NCBI GenBank assembly: GCA_017459605.1
Contig: JAFUCQ010000048.1
Coordinates: 1 to 33,945, forward strand
Source of the DNA: Atopobiaceae bacterium
GTDB taxonomy: Bacteria > Actinomycetota > Coriobacteriia > Coriobacteriales > Atopobiaceae
Length of the DNA stretch: 33,945 bases
Reading direction: 5' to 3'
The notes under the pieces: model-generated
Told to the model about the DNA's origin: nothing
Databases searched by the model: none
The model's input: only the letters and a program-made list of their open reading frames with translations
Translations under genes and position numbers: made by a program
Shown here: in pieces, positions 8,258-16,404 of the stretch
How positions within the stretch are numbered: the first letter of the stretch is position 1
How the letters are laid out: the number at the start of each line of letters is the position of its first letter

Positions 8258-9720
8258 AGCACAATCCACCTTCCCTTCTTTCGTGATCCTTCGCGCCGCA
8301 GCAGGCCTTCCGCTTTGAGGCCTGCAATAATCCGGTTGACCGTCGAGACGCTTATGCCGAGCGCCTGTGACATCTCGCTTGTTGTGGACAGGGGGTGTGC
8401 ATCGAGGTACTCCAAAAGCTGGGAGCTCTGCGTTTGAACCCGCGCCGCATGTGCCTGCGAGCCGCTGCTTTCAACCATGTTTTGCGTTCTCGCGAACACC
8501 GTGACGAGGAAATAAATGCGTTCCTCGTCCGTCTCGAAGAGCGGCTTTGGCGAGCCGTTGTGGTCCAACGCCTCGAGCATCTTGTGGATTCCCGTGTTGC
8601 GCCCTTCGGTGAGATGAAGCTCCTTGAGGAACTCGCCGATGCGCCTGTTGCGGTAGCGCCTTCCGATGGCTCGGTACTGCCGCAAGCCGGAAATGCTGAT
8701 TGAGCGGTCCGCCCCCGGGTGGCTCAGAATCTCTATTCGCTTCGGCAAGACGCGAACCTCAATCGGTTCGCGAGTTTCGTATCCCTTGTGGTACACAGCG
8801 TTCGCTAGTGCTTCCTCAAGCGCTTCATAGGGATAGTTGAAATAGCGCACGGCCTCTGCACGCCCGGGAACCTTGACAACCGTCTCTTGGATGACATTGT
8901 TTCGCAGATAGCGCAAGGCGTCGCGGAGCTGCTGATGCAACGGCCCCGTGAAACTGCGCTCGAATATCCTGTTCCCGCTCTCGCCGTCGGGGAGCTCCAC
9001 AATGTCGATATGGGCATAGGGGAAGAATCGTTCGGGGTCGTCGGAGAAGAACATGAGGCCGACATTCTTGGGTTTGGTGTATTCCGGCGGCCCCTCTACG
9101 ATGTTCATGCTCCTGCACAAGTCAACGAAATCCATGCTTTCGGCCTGAGAGTAAAGCGAGCTACCTACCTCGTGAAGGTAAGCCTTCACAAGGGATGGCT
9201 GTAGGTCGGAAACCACTGCAGCGTGGTTTACGCGATCATCGAAGGGCACGTTGTTCGCAAGATTGTAAAGCTCGAGCATTTCCTCGTGGTTCGGACGCAC
9301 CGTGCTTGCCATCTTTCGTATCCAATGCACACGCTCGCTTTTCACGCCCATCGTTATGGGCGACGAGTAGGGGCGCTGGCTGCCTCCTGGCGCCCACATG
9401 ATGATGAACGTGAGTCCGTCACGCTGGCAAACCTCCGTTATGGGCGTATAGGCAGGCTGGATAAGCCTGCACTTGTTGAGCATGTCTTTGAGCCATGCGT
9501 CAACCTTGCTTGGGGCGACGCCGACGAGCTCCTTCGCACCGTCGCCATGCTCCCTCACGCCGATAACGAGGTAGCCGCCTCCCCAATTGTCGAGATCGTT
9601 GGCAAACGCGCATATGGTTTTAAGGGACGCTTGGGGATCCCACGTTTCCTTGAACTCGATACGCGCCCACTCCACCGCCTGACCGCCGAGCAGGGTATCA
9701 ATGCTAGTTGGAATCGCCAT
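8254..9720 (-). CDS. AlbA_2 (schlafen-type) domain protein with C-terminal helix-turn-helix
   Basis: The 488-residue protein begins with an AlbA_2/divergent-AAA-4 domain: VEWARIEFKETWD at 16-28 (conserved Glu and Lys) and GGGYLVIGVREHG at 47-59. The middle has ALEEALANAVYHKGYE and EILSHPGADRSIS, the HATPase_c_4-like region of this family. The C-terminus (STTSEMSQALGISVSTVNRI) is a winged helix. Such proteins recur as accessory genes in type I restriction operons, where a regulatory or nucleic-acid-processing role is suspected but unproven. The ATG at 9720 has AGGA six bases upstream; a TTG two codons earlier abuts that site and is unlikely. It is coupled to hsdR by an ATGA overlap. Confidence 0.85.
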   Translation of the reverse strand: MAIPTSIDTLLGGQAVEWARIEFKETWDPQASLKTICAFANDLDNWGGGYLVIGVREHGDGAKELVGVAPSKVDAWLKDMLNKCRLIQPAYTPITEVCQRDGLTFIIMWAPGGSQRPYSSPITMGVKSERVHWIRKMASTVRPNHEEMLELYNLANNVPFDDRVNHAAVVSDLQPSLVKAYLHEVGSSLYSQAESMDFVDLCRSMNIVEGPPEYTKPKNVGLMFFSDDPERFFPYAHIDIVELPDGESGNRIFERSFTGPLHQQLRDALRYLRNNVIQETVVKVPGRAEAVRYFNYPYEALEEALANAVYHKGYETREPIEVRVLPKRIEILSHPGADRSISISGLRQYRAIGRRYRNRRIGEFLKELHLTEGRNTGIHKMLEALDHNGSPKPLFETDEERIYFLVTVFARTQNMVESSGSQAHAARVQTQSSQLLEYLDAHPLSTTSEMSQALGISVSTVNRIIAGLKAEGLLRREGSRKKGRWIVL

Positions 9721-9755
9721 TCGCAATCCTATCGAGAAAATTTATTCTTTCATTT

Positions 9756-9782
9756 ATTCTATCACATCTATCTCATGTGAGA
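9756..9782 (-). promoter_or_regulatory. Possible internal promoter region before the AlbA_2 gene
   Basis: The 81-base gap between hsdS and the AlbA_2 gene is very A/T-rich. On the minus strand it holds TAGAAT (9756-9761) as a -10 candidate and a small palindrome TCTCA-TG-TGAGA (9771-9782). No good -35 is visible. If real, it would allow the AlbA_2 gene and hsdR to be expressed separately from hsdM/hsdS. Confidence 0.25.
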
Positions 9783-9801
9783 GAAAAACGCCGAGCGATG
9801 G

Positions 9802-11046
9802 CTATGCGGCCTTTTCCTTGAATGAAAGCAGCTTGTCGCGGTAAAACGCATACTGCTTACGCCGCGCTTCGATTTCTGCAGGGATGCCTTGCGAGATGTC
9901 GTTCACAAGGGCATCGAACTTGTCGAGAATGGCCACAATGCGCTCCTGTTCCTGAAGTGGGGGAATGGGAATGACCGAGCTTCGCAAGTATTTTAGGCCA
10001 ATAGTCTTTTGCGCCGCCCCGGTCGCGGCAGAGCATGCAGCGTTATAGAAAGGCGTACTCTTGAGCACGAAGTACAAATAATTCTGCAGCAGACCGTTTT
10101 CTGGTCTCAATATCGCAATATGTCTTTGAACGACAAAATCGTCGCCTGTTAGCACACGCACGGGAACTCCAAGCGTTCCGACAACCGTGTACAGGATGTC
10201 GCCTTTTTGGGGTACTCGATCCCTCTTCAAAGCGTCATAGTAGGAACGAGGAACGCGACTAGCATTTGTGAAATCAACTCGACCATACTCGTCAACACAA
10301 GAAATCGTGACAAAAGGAACCCCTTCTTGTGCTTTCGGCGGCGGTTGATGGTCCCCGTCTGTGACAGAGCACACATCTCCGAGCTTCATCCACTGGACGT
10401 CGTCGCGACCGGAGAAGTCGAGCAGCTCGTCGCGGTAGTAGGCATACTGGCGCCTCCGCGCCTCCAGCTCCGCCTCCAGCTCCGCCTCCAGCTCCGCGAA
10501 GGAGTCTAGTATCCGCACAATCTCTTCCTGGACTTCCATAGGTGGAACAGGAATTCGAATCTTCACGAACTGCTTTTTAGATATATTGAAGCGGGTTACT
10601 CCATTTGCAGTTCTTACTATCTGCTGTCTAATGCGTCCATCCCTAAACAAGTGCTTCAAAAAGCCTAGGTTAAGCATACTTGGATCATTAAGCCTCAACC
10701 CGAAGCAAAAACTATTCATATACAGCGGGTGTGAGGGAAGGCTCGTAACAACTGAAGCCATCCCAGCTTCTTCGGGAGACTCAGATGACCCTGTAAACAG
10801 CACGTCACCAACAGATAGCTCGTTCTGCCGCTCATCAGGTCCAATAACGACAGACTCTAAAACGCCAAGGTCAATCGATGGGTTGTCAAATACATTTTTG
10901 TATGTAACAAATCTCCCATCACCCTTCCCAAAATCACTCTTAGTTTTCCCGGATAATCCAGAAAAGAGATAGCCAATTTCCTCTAGCGCCTTGTACTCCA
11001 CCCCATCAGGGCACAGCCGCTCGATCAGCTCATCAATCCTGCTCAT
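9802..11046 (-). CDS. hsdS: Type I restriction enzyme specificity subunit (full length)
   Basis: The 414-residue protein has the two-fold layout of HsdS. The N-terminus is conserved (IDELIERLCPDGVEYKALEE). Target recognition domain 1 follows, then a central helix ending in ELEAELEARRRQYAYYRDEL, target recognition domain 2 (DVCSVTDGDHQ...), and a C-terminal conserved helix (ARRKQYAFYRDKLLSF). Each recognition domain binds one half of the bipartite target. It overlaps the upstream 281-residue gene by 14 bases. The recognition domains are A/T-richer than the conserved segments, as is usual when domains are swapped between alleles. The N-terminal 20 or so residues are nearly the same as those of the truncated hsdS at 12351. 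The spacer between domains carries a 12-bp tandem repeat, annotated separately. Confidence 0.93.
   Translation of the reverse strand: MSRIDELIERLCPDGVEYKALEEIGYLFSGLSGKTKSDFGKGDGRFVTYKNVFDNPSIDLGVLESVVIGPDERQNELSVGDVLFTGSSESPEEAGMASVVTSLPSHPLYMNSFCFGLRLNDPSMLNLGFLKHLFRDGRIRQQIVRTANGVTRFNISKKQFVKIRIPVPPMEVQEEIVRILDSFAELEAELEAELEARRRQYAYYRDELLDFSGRDDVQWMKLGDVCSVTDGDHQPPPKAQEGVPFVTISCVDEYGRVDFTNASRVPRSYYDALKRDRVPQKGDILYTVVGTLGVPVRVLTGDDFVVQRHIAILRPENGLLQNYLYFVLKSTPFYNAACSAATGAAQKTIGLKYLRSSVIPIPPLQEQERIVAILDKFDALVNDISQGIPAEIEARRKQYAFYRDKLLSFKEKAA
10461..10496 (-). repeat. Three perfect 12-bp tandem repeats in the hsdS spacer
   Basis: The unit CCTCCAGCTCCG (plus strand) occurs three times without a mismatch, and encodes repeated Glu-Leu-Glu-Ala on the minus strand. 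It lies exactly in the helix that separates the two target recognition domains. In EcoR124-type enzymes, changes in the copy number of a four-residue repeat at this place alter the length of the unspecific spacer in the recognised sequence. The in-frame 12-bp period makes the same kind of switch possible here. Confidence 0.85.
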
Positions 11047-11878
11047 ATTCTTCCTGTTCTGTCACTTCTTCGATCGTTTGAATGACGGGTAGGAACGAAT
11101 GCCGTTCGATAGTTGGTCCAGCTGCTATGACGAACGGCCATGGCAGTAGCCTCAACATATTCGGGATTTCGCACAACTTGATAATCTCAACGTCATCAAC
11201 ACCGGCGAATATCACTATGTCAATTTCGTCAGCAAAAGCATGCAGAAGCTCAAGAGCTTCCTTGTCCCTGCTCAATCTGTAATTATCGAACTTCTGCTGT
11301 TCCCGTATGTCACCGAAAACGCGGCCACTACCAACCTCGTCGTATATATTCTCAATCATCGAGAGGCCGTGCTCTTGAAGCTCAATGATAAAAACTAATG
11401 TTGCGACCTCGTGACTAGCGGCATAGGTTTCAAATGACTCGATATGGCTGCCGAGGTTTCGCTTGAGAGAATCCAGCAGCAGCTCATGTTTGCGATCTGG
11501 ATAACTAAATGCGCGTGCTATGGTTTTCAATTCGTCCGAAGCTGCAGCATCTTTAGCTTCCTCATATACTGACTTTAGAAACGGCTCGTACTTTCGTTTA
11601 AATGTAGAACCTTTTCTCCCCTCTTGAGTGGCAGAAATCTCGAAGTGCTCAAACAGGGAATCCCTACTTATGAAATCTGGAAACTCATTCGGTTTGCTGT
11701 TTGGCTCAGCAGCCACGAGGACACTGCAAAACTCCTGCCAGTCTTCTGACGAGAAGCCAAATGCCGAGGAATACAACAACGACATATCCGCATCTTCCGC
11801 AGTGGGATTGCTAACATCTGGGAACACATATCTCTTAACCCGCTCAAGACAGTGAAGTTCTTTGTCTCCCCTTGTCAT
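11033..11878 (-). CDS. Unknown 281-residue protein inserted between two hsdS copies
   Basis: I do not recognise this protein. It is soluble, without signal peptide or membrane segments, and starts TRGDKELHCLERVKRYVFP. A basic central segment (RKGSTFKRKYEPFLKSVYEE) is followed by a helical middle and a C-terminal segment alternating hydrophobic strands (IDIVIFAGVDDVEIIKL, PWPFVIAAGP). It ends in an acidic tail. Its ATG shares one base with the stop of the upstream truncated hsdS frame (TAATG), and its own end overlaps the next hsdS start by 14 bases. It is therefore translated as part of the operon. Its base composition, near 45% GC by eye, is lower than hsdR or hsdM, which suggests separate acquisition. 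A role linked to the restriction system or a separate small defense cassette are both possible. Confidence 0.75.
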   Translation of the reverse strand: MTRGDKELHCLERVKRYVFPDVSNPTAEDADMSLLYSSAFGFSSEDWQEFCSVLVAAEPNSKPNEFPDFISRDSLFEHFEISATQEGRKGSTFKRKYEPFLKSVYEEAKDAAASDELKTIARAFSYPDRKHELLLDSLKRNLGSHIESFETYAASHEVATLVFIIELQEHGLSMIENIYDEVGSGRVFGDIREQQKFDNYRLSRDKEALELLHAFADEIDIVIFAGVDDVEIIKLCEIPNMLRLLPWPFVIAAGPTIERHSFLPVIQTIEEVTEQEEYEQD

Positions 11879-12351
11879 TATTCGTCACTCCCAAAATTGG
11901 TCACGTTCCTGACAAAGGCAGCAAACAGATACCGATCGCACGACTTGGGGTCGCTGGCCCACGAGAGCATTCGGAAGTGGCTCCAACTGAGCACGTCCAG
12001 AGATTGTGCACTCGGCGAGTACACAATCTCTGGAAGCTCAAACGAAGATTTTCCACGTGCAGAGTGGAAAATCTCAGGGAGTCTTCGATGGGGGTTTGGA
12101 GCTTGATTCAACTCCACGCTTCCAGTTTCATTTCCAAAGGGTCTAGAAAGGGCTTTAATCGACATGACAGGCATGTCCCCGGTTGCTGCGGCATACGCCG
12201 CTACTGTCAAACGTGTAGGATTGCGCCGCAGCCTGAGAAAGCGCTTCTTCTGGAAGCTTGATCCACCATAGAACTCACCGATCTCACCAAGCGCCTTGTA
12301 CTCCACTCCATCAGGACACAGCCGCTCGATCAGCTCAACAATCCTGCCCAT
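11878..12351 (-). pseudogene. hsdS: Truncated hsdS: conserved N-terminus joined to unknown sequence
   Basis: The ATG at 12351 gives GRIVELIERLCPDGVEYKAL, near-identical to the start of the intact hsdS, then a few recognition-domain residues (EIGEFYGGSSFQKK). After this the 157-residue frame no longer reads like HsdS (RFLRLRRNPTRLT onward) and ends SHFRMLSWASDPKSCDRYL...NFGSDE. Intact HsdS has about 400 residues, so domain 2 and both conserved helices are missing. The frame is open and its stop overlaps the next gene as TAATG, so it may still be translated, perhaps as a chimera whose C-terminal half belongs with the 281-residue protein. The start overlaps the end of rhuM by 17 bases. The segment 11997-12201 within it is full of hairpins. 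Confidence 0.6.
11997..12201. other. Cluster of five inverted repeats inside the truncated hsdS
   Basis: Within 205 bases there are five inverted repeats. They are CCAGAGATTGTG/CACAATCTCTGG (11997-12033, with ACTC/GAGT continuing the stem and a 3-base loop), AGATTTTCCAC/GTGGAAAATCT (12046-12074), TGGAG/CTCCA (12097-12116, extendable with a wobble pair), GACATG/CATGTC (12161-12177) and GCGGC/GCCGC (12188-12201). All arms quoted are exact reverse complements. The surrounding hsdR and hsdM sequence shows no comparable density by eye. The segment could be a structured RNA, a recombination scar or a set of protein-binding sites. It lies where the hsdS similarity has already ended. Confidence 0.6.
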
Positions 12352-13333
12352 GTGCGTCACCACCTTCCAGCTGCTTGATGGCACGGTCGAAATCGCTTTC
12401 GAGTTCGCGCATTTCGCGAGCGCGGTAGGCCTCGAATTCCCGTTCTGCCTTCTCTATGGCCTGCCTATGCGAAACAACGCCCTTGCCCTCAAGCAGGGCG
12501 CGGCGTGTGCTCACGATTTCTCGGTCGAGTTCATCAATCCAGTCTTGCATGGTCATGGTTCGCTCTTCGAGCGCTTGCAACTCCGCGTAGTCCAAAAAGC
12601 GCGAAACAATAAGGTTGAGCGTCTGCAGCTCTTTTTCCGATAGATAGTTCTTCGCTATCCTCACATCTTCGCGAGTTACGTAGTCTCCAGAGAAACTCGT
12701 CATGCCCACAAGAGGCTTGTCGCGATCAACCCGTTCATACACCACCTCGGCAGCCGTATGCTCGTGGGCCGCATAATGAAGCTTGTTCTGCACCGTCGCG
12801 AAGAAGCTGCGCGTCGTCTGCGATTTCGGATTGTAGTCGATGGCAGTGGCATAGATGTCCGTCACCTGCTGATACAGGTTGCGTTCGCTCGAGCGAATAT
12901 CGCGCACCCGCTGCAGAAGTTCGCGAAAGTAGCGGCTGCGGCCATCCTTGAGGCGTGCATCGTCGAGGGAAAAGCCCTTGACCATGTACTCTTTCAGGAC
13001 GCCCGTTGCCCATTGCCGGAAGCGGACTCCCTGCTGGGACTTCACGCGGTATCCAACGGAGATAATGACGTCAAGATTAAAAGTGTCTACTGTTCGCTCG
13101 ACGTCACGGCCGCCCTCGTTCTGAACCAAGGCAATCTTTGCCCTAGTTGCCGATTCTTCCAGCTCACCTTCGGCATAAATGTTCTTGACGTGTTTTCTGA
13201 TGACGGATACATCTCGCCCAAACAGCGTGCTCATCTGCGGCTGTGTAAGCCAAACGGTCTCGCCATCGATTTGAACATCCAGGCGAACACTGCCGTCATC
13301 CGACTCGTAGATCTCGATCGCCGAGTTGCTCAT
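12335..13333 (-). CDS. rhuM: RhuM family protein
   Basis: The 332-residue protein matches the Virulence_RhuM family: SVRLDVQIDGETVWLTQPQM and STLFGRDVSVIRKHVKNIY at the N-terminus (a KilA/Bro-like DNA-binding region), VERTVDTFNLDVIISVGYRV, then FRQWATGVLKEYMVKGF. A helical middle and a charged coiled-coil tail rich in Arg and Glu follow. RhuM was first noted in a Salmonella pathogenicity island and is often found inside type I restriction operons, but its biochemical role is not settled. The start is taken as the ATG of a TGATG overlap with hsdM; a GTG one codon earlier is possible. The end overlaps the following hsdS start, so it belongs to the same operon. Confidence 0.88.
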   Translation of the reverse strand: MSNSAIEIYESDDGSVRLDVQIDGETVWLTQPQMSTLFGRDVSVIRKHVKNIYAEGELEESATRAKIALVQNEGGRDVERTVDTFNLDVIISVGYRVKSQQGVRFRQWATGVLKEYMVKGFSLDDARLKDGRSRYFRELLQRVRDIRSSERNLYQQVTDIYATAIDYNPKSQTTRSFFATVQNKLHYAAHEHTAAEVVYERVDRDKPLVGMTSFSGDYVTREDVRIAKNYLSEKELQTLNLIVSRFLDYAELQALEERTMTMQDWIDELDREIVSTRRALLEGKGVVSHRQAIEKAEREFEAYRAREMRELESDFDRAIKQLEGGDAHGQDC

Positions 13334-14915
13334 CACGCGCCACCTTCCAAGTCGGCGACGATTTCGTCGATGGCAACACGCAGCTCGTGCTCACGGGCAA
13401 CAATGCGCTCAATCTCGGTGTTGAGGGCCTCGATATCAATCTCCTCGCGGTCGTCAGGCTTTTCGACGTAACTGCTCACAGAAAGGTTCACGTCGTTGAC
13501 GAGCACGTCATCGTTGGAGGCCAGCTTCGAGAAATACTCCTCTTCGGTACGCGCAATAACAGCGTTCGCAATGTGGTCGATGTTCGCCTGGGCAAGCTTG
13601 TTCTTGGCATCCGAACGCACAAACTCGTTGCTCGCATCCACGAAGAGAATATCGCTCGACGCCTTTGATTTTTTGAGCACCAGAATGCTGGTAGCGATGG
13701 TGGTGCCAAAGAAGAGGTCGGCCGGCAGTTGAATCACGGCATCCACAAAATTGTTGCGTACGAGATAATCTCGAATCTTGCGCTCTGCGCCACCTCGGTA
13801 GAGCACGCCCGGGAACTCGACGATGGCCGCCGTGCCTTCGGTGGAGAGCCAGGACAGCATATGCATAGTGAAGGCGAGGTCGGCCTTGCTGGGAGGGGCG
13901 AGTACGCCCGCCGGGGAAAAGCGCGGGTCGTTGATGTTGAGCGGATTGTTCTTGCCCTCCCACTTGATGGAATACGGAGGTTCGACACGATGGCGTCGAA
14001 AGGCTCGTCGTCCCAATGCATCGGCTGCTTGAGCGTGTCCTCGCGGGCAAGGCTGAACTTGTCGAAATTGACGTCATGCAGGAACATGTTGATGCGGGCC
14101 AGGTTGTACGTCGTCAGGTTGATTTCCTGGCCGAAGAAGCCGCTGCGCACGTTGCCCGCCCCAAGGATCTTCGCAAACTTGAGCAGCAGGCCACCCGATC
14201 CGCAGCACGGGTCGTACACCTTGTTCACGCTCGTGCGGTTGCCGATGGCGATGCGGGCAAGCAGCTCGCCGACCTCCTGTGGGGTGAAGAACTCGCCGCC
14301 CGACTTGCCGGCGTTGGAGGCGTACATCGTCATGAGGAACTCGTAGGCGTCGCCAAAGGCGTCGATGGAGTTGTCCTGGAAAGCGCCGCCGAAGTTGAGG
14401 CCGCCGATCTTGGTGATGAGCGTGACGAGCTTCTTGTTGCGCTCGATGACAGTGTTGCCGAGCTTGGGGCTGTTGGGGTCGAAGTCGGCAAACAAGCCCT
14501 TGAGCGCATCCTCGGAGTCGGTGCCCACGGCGCTGCCCTCGATGTTGGCGAAGACGCGCACCAGAATCTCGTTGAGATCGTCGCCGCCTTCCTCTGCCGC
14601 CATGCCGTCCTTGTCCACCGTCTCAAGCACGCGGGAGAAAAGCTCGCTGGGGAGGATGAAGAAGCCCTTCTCCTTGACGGTCTCCTCACGGCCGTACTCG
14701 GCCTCGTCGTCTGGGAGGCTTGCGTAGTCGAAGCTCGGGTTGCCCTCCTGCTCGGCGAGATAAGAGCACAGGTTCTCGCTGATGAAGCGGTAAAAGAGCA
14801 TGCCCAGGATGTACTGCTTGAAGTCCCAGCCATCGACGCTTCCGCGCAGATCGTCAGCGATGGACCAGATGGTCTTGTGCAGCTCGGCCCGCTGCTGTTC
14901 TTTGGTAGTTGGCAT
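13333..14915 (-). pseudogene. hsdM: Type I restriction enzyme methylase subunit, frameshifted at the NPPY motif
   Basis: The N-terminal 312 residues are normal HsdM: helical N-domain (LHKTIWSIADDLRGSVDGWD), GEFFTPQEVGELL at about 207-219, and SAM motif I VYDPCCGSGG at about 233-242. At DAIVSN the next codons should read the catalytic NPPY. Instead the frame gives LRIPSSG, while the neighbouring frame carries PPYSIKWEGKNNPLNINDPR and the rest of the protein to the TGA at 13333. One base is missing at about 13978-13982 (AACCTCCG where AACCCTCCG would restore frame). The product is therefore cut in the catalytic motif. A sequencing error, a true mutation or programmed slippage cannot be told apart from one sequence. 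It starts 6 bases after the upstream gene, with GAAAGG as ribosome site. Confidence 0.88.
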
Positions 14916-14920
14916 GTTGT

Positions 14921-16402
14921 CTAGCCTTTCTTTTCGATGGAGTTCAGGATATCAGCAATCTGCTCGCTGAGGGAGTCGATGCTTGCCTGGGCGGCCTTGA
15001 TGTCGTCCATGATGTCTTCCGTCAAACGGACCTCATCGAGGATGGCCCCGTAGTCGAAGACATCCCCATAGCTGGAGTAGCAGAGGTTGCTACCGGAGGC
15101 GAGGATTCTCTCGCGCTCGGCGACTGTCGAAACCAGCGGAATCTCATCTCGCTGATTGACTGTCTTGACCAGCCAGTCGATACCCAACTCAGTAATCTCG
15201 CAGCGACCCCTGCCCTTGGAGACGTAACCCTTGTCGGTAAGCTCCTTGCTATCAAGGTCGACTATGAAGACGCCGTCACCCGTGGGTTGCTTGCCTACGA
15301 CCAGCAGGGCGCTCTTTGCGCTCGTACCGGGAATGACGCCACCTGGTAGTTCGATGACGGTCTGCAGTCGCCCACCCTCGACCATGGCGCTGCGGAGCGT
15401 CTGTCGAGCCTTCTGTTGGTGGAACAGGAAACTTGCAGAGACGTGCATGACGGCGATCCCATCATCTGTGAGGGATGCGTATGCCTTTGCGACAAAAAAA
15501 TCCTCCATGAAGGGTGTCCGCACTGAGTCATTACCTACTACGGCAGCCATTACATCGGAAAAGTAGTCCTTCTCTTGGATGTCGAACTCGTGCAGGTGCA
15601 TGGCAAGTGGAGGTGCCGCGAAGATACACTGTGCTGCTGCGGTTACCGATGCTGCCGTGAGTGCATCTGCGACAGCGATGTCGTGTATTGTAGTTGGGTT
15701 AGCGAAGAAGCAGCCAATCTTGGCTCGCATAACAACCTGGGCGCTGACGTCCCTGCCGCAGTCCGAAGCCGCGCCTTTCGAAAGCGCCGAGGCGAGGTAG
15801 ATTCCGTTGCCACACGCGAAGTCGAGAACGGTCTTTCCCTCAACGTTGGCGAGCCTCGTTGCGAGGGCTACTATGGACAGCGGGGTCGCATACTCGCCGC
15901 CGTACCTGCCCCAGGTGTCTGATGCGAACATTTTTGCCAGGACTTGCTGAATGGTTGTAGCCGTTTTGCCACCCGAATCCTCCATGAGGCTTAGACCAGA
16001 TGCGTCGAGTATCGAAGCCCAGCTTCCAATAGCTTTCGACAGATCGTATGTGCGAAACTCGACACCCCGGAGATCGGGAAGCTTGGGGTTCTGAATGCAA
16101 AGACTGGCGTAGTAATCTACAAAATCAGATGCAACATACTTGTTCCCAAGCTCGTACTTCGCCTTGTCGATAGAGTAGTTAAGGTCGAAGTCCTCGAGTC
16201 CAAGCCCGTCAGCGTTGCGCGACACATACGAACAGTACAGCATGAACGCTGTTAGGTCGAGCGTATCAGCGGACTCGTGTGGACGCATCTCATCTGCGTA
16301 CGACCAGAGAAGCTTTAGCAGCTTTGGAGTGAGGTCATTGCCGTCTGGGGCGGAGACGGAGGCGGAAACCAAACCAGAATTGAATCCAATTTTCTTGCGC
16401 AT
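14921..16402 (-). CDS. N6-adenine methylase-like protein with degenerate catalytic motif
   Basis: The 493-residue protein has the HsdM-like fold: a helical N-terminal half, WGRYGGEYATPLSIVALATR at 164-183, and SAM-binding motif I TVLDFACGNG at 191-200. Where N6-adenine methylases have (N/D/S)PP(Y/F/W), this protein has AAPPL at 262-266 (CIFAAPPLAMHL), with the first Asn and the aromatic residue replaced. A typical catalytic-domain segment (VIELPGGVIPGTSAKSALLVV) and a C-terminal coiled coil follow. The ATG at 16402 has GGAGGAG just upstream, inside the end of the hsdS fragment. It may be a non-catalytic partner, a degenerate methylase, or a methylase with an unusual motif. It precedes the canonical hsdM by 5 bases, so two methylase-like genes lie in tandem. 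Confidence 0.8.
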   Translation of the reverse strand: MRKKIGFNSGLVSASVSAPDGNDLTPKLLKLLWSYADEMRPHESADTLDLTAFMLYCSYVSRNADGLGLEDFDLNYSIDKAKYELGNKYVASDFVDYYASLCIQNPKLPDLRGVEFRTYDLSKAIGSWASILDASGLSLMEDSGGKTATTIQQVLAKMFASDTWGRYGGEYATPLSIVALATRLANVEGKTVLDFACGNGIYLASALSKGAASDCGRDVSAQVVMRAKIGCFFANPTTIHDIAVADALTAASVTAAAQCIFAAPPLAMHLHEFDIQEKDYFSDVMAAVVGNDSVRTPFMEDFFVAKAYASLTDDGIAVMHVSASFLFHQQKARQTLRSAMVEGGRLQTVIELPGGVIPGTSAKSALLVVGKQPTGDGVFIVDLDSKELTDKGYVSKGRGRCEITELGIDWLVKTVNQRDEIPLVSTVAERERILASGSNLCYSSYGDVFDYGAILDEVRLTEDIMDDIKAAQASIDSLSEQIADILNSIEKKG

Positions 16403-16404
16403 TG

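Noticed and set aside
5507-8437. Very long plus-strand open frames (406 and 432 codons) opposite hsdR
   Set aside because: They are antisense to a complete, motif-rich hsdR, lack ribosome sites, and are strings of Val, Glu, Leu, His and Asp typical of a shadow frame in GC-rich coding DNA.
14016-14924. 302-codon plus-strand open frame opposite hsdM
   Set aside because: Same shadow effect; its composition is extremely Ala/Val/Glu/Leu-rich, and the opposite strand holds a clear HsdM.
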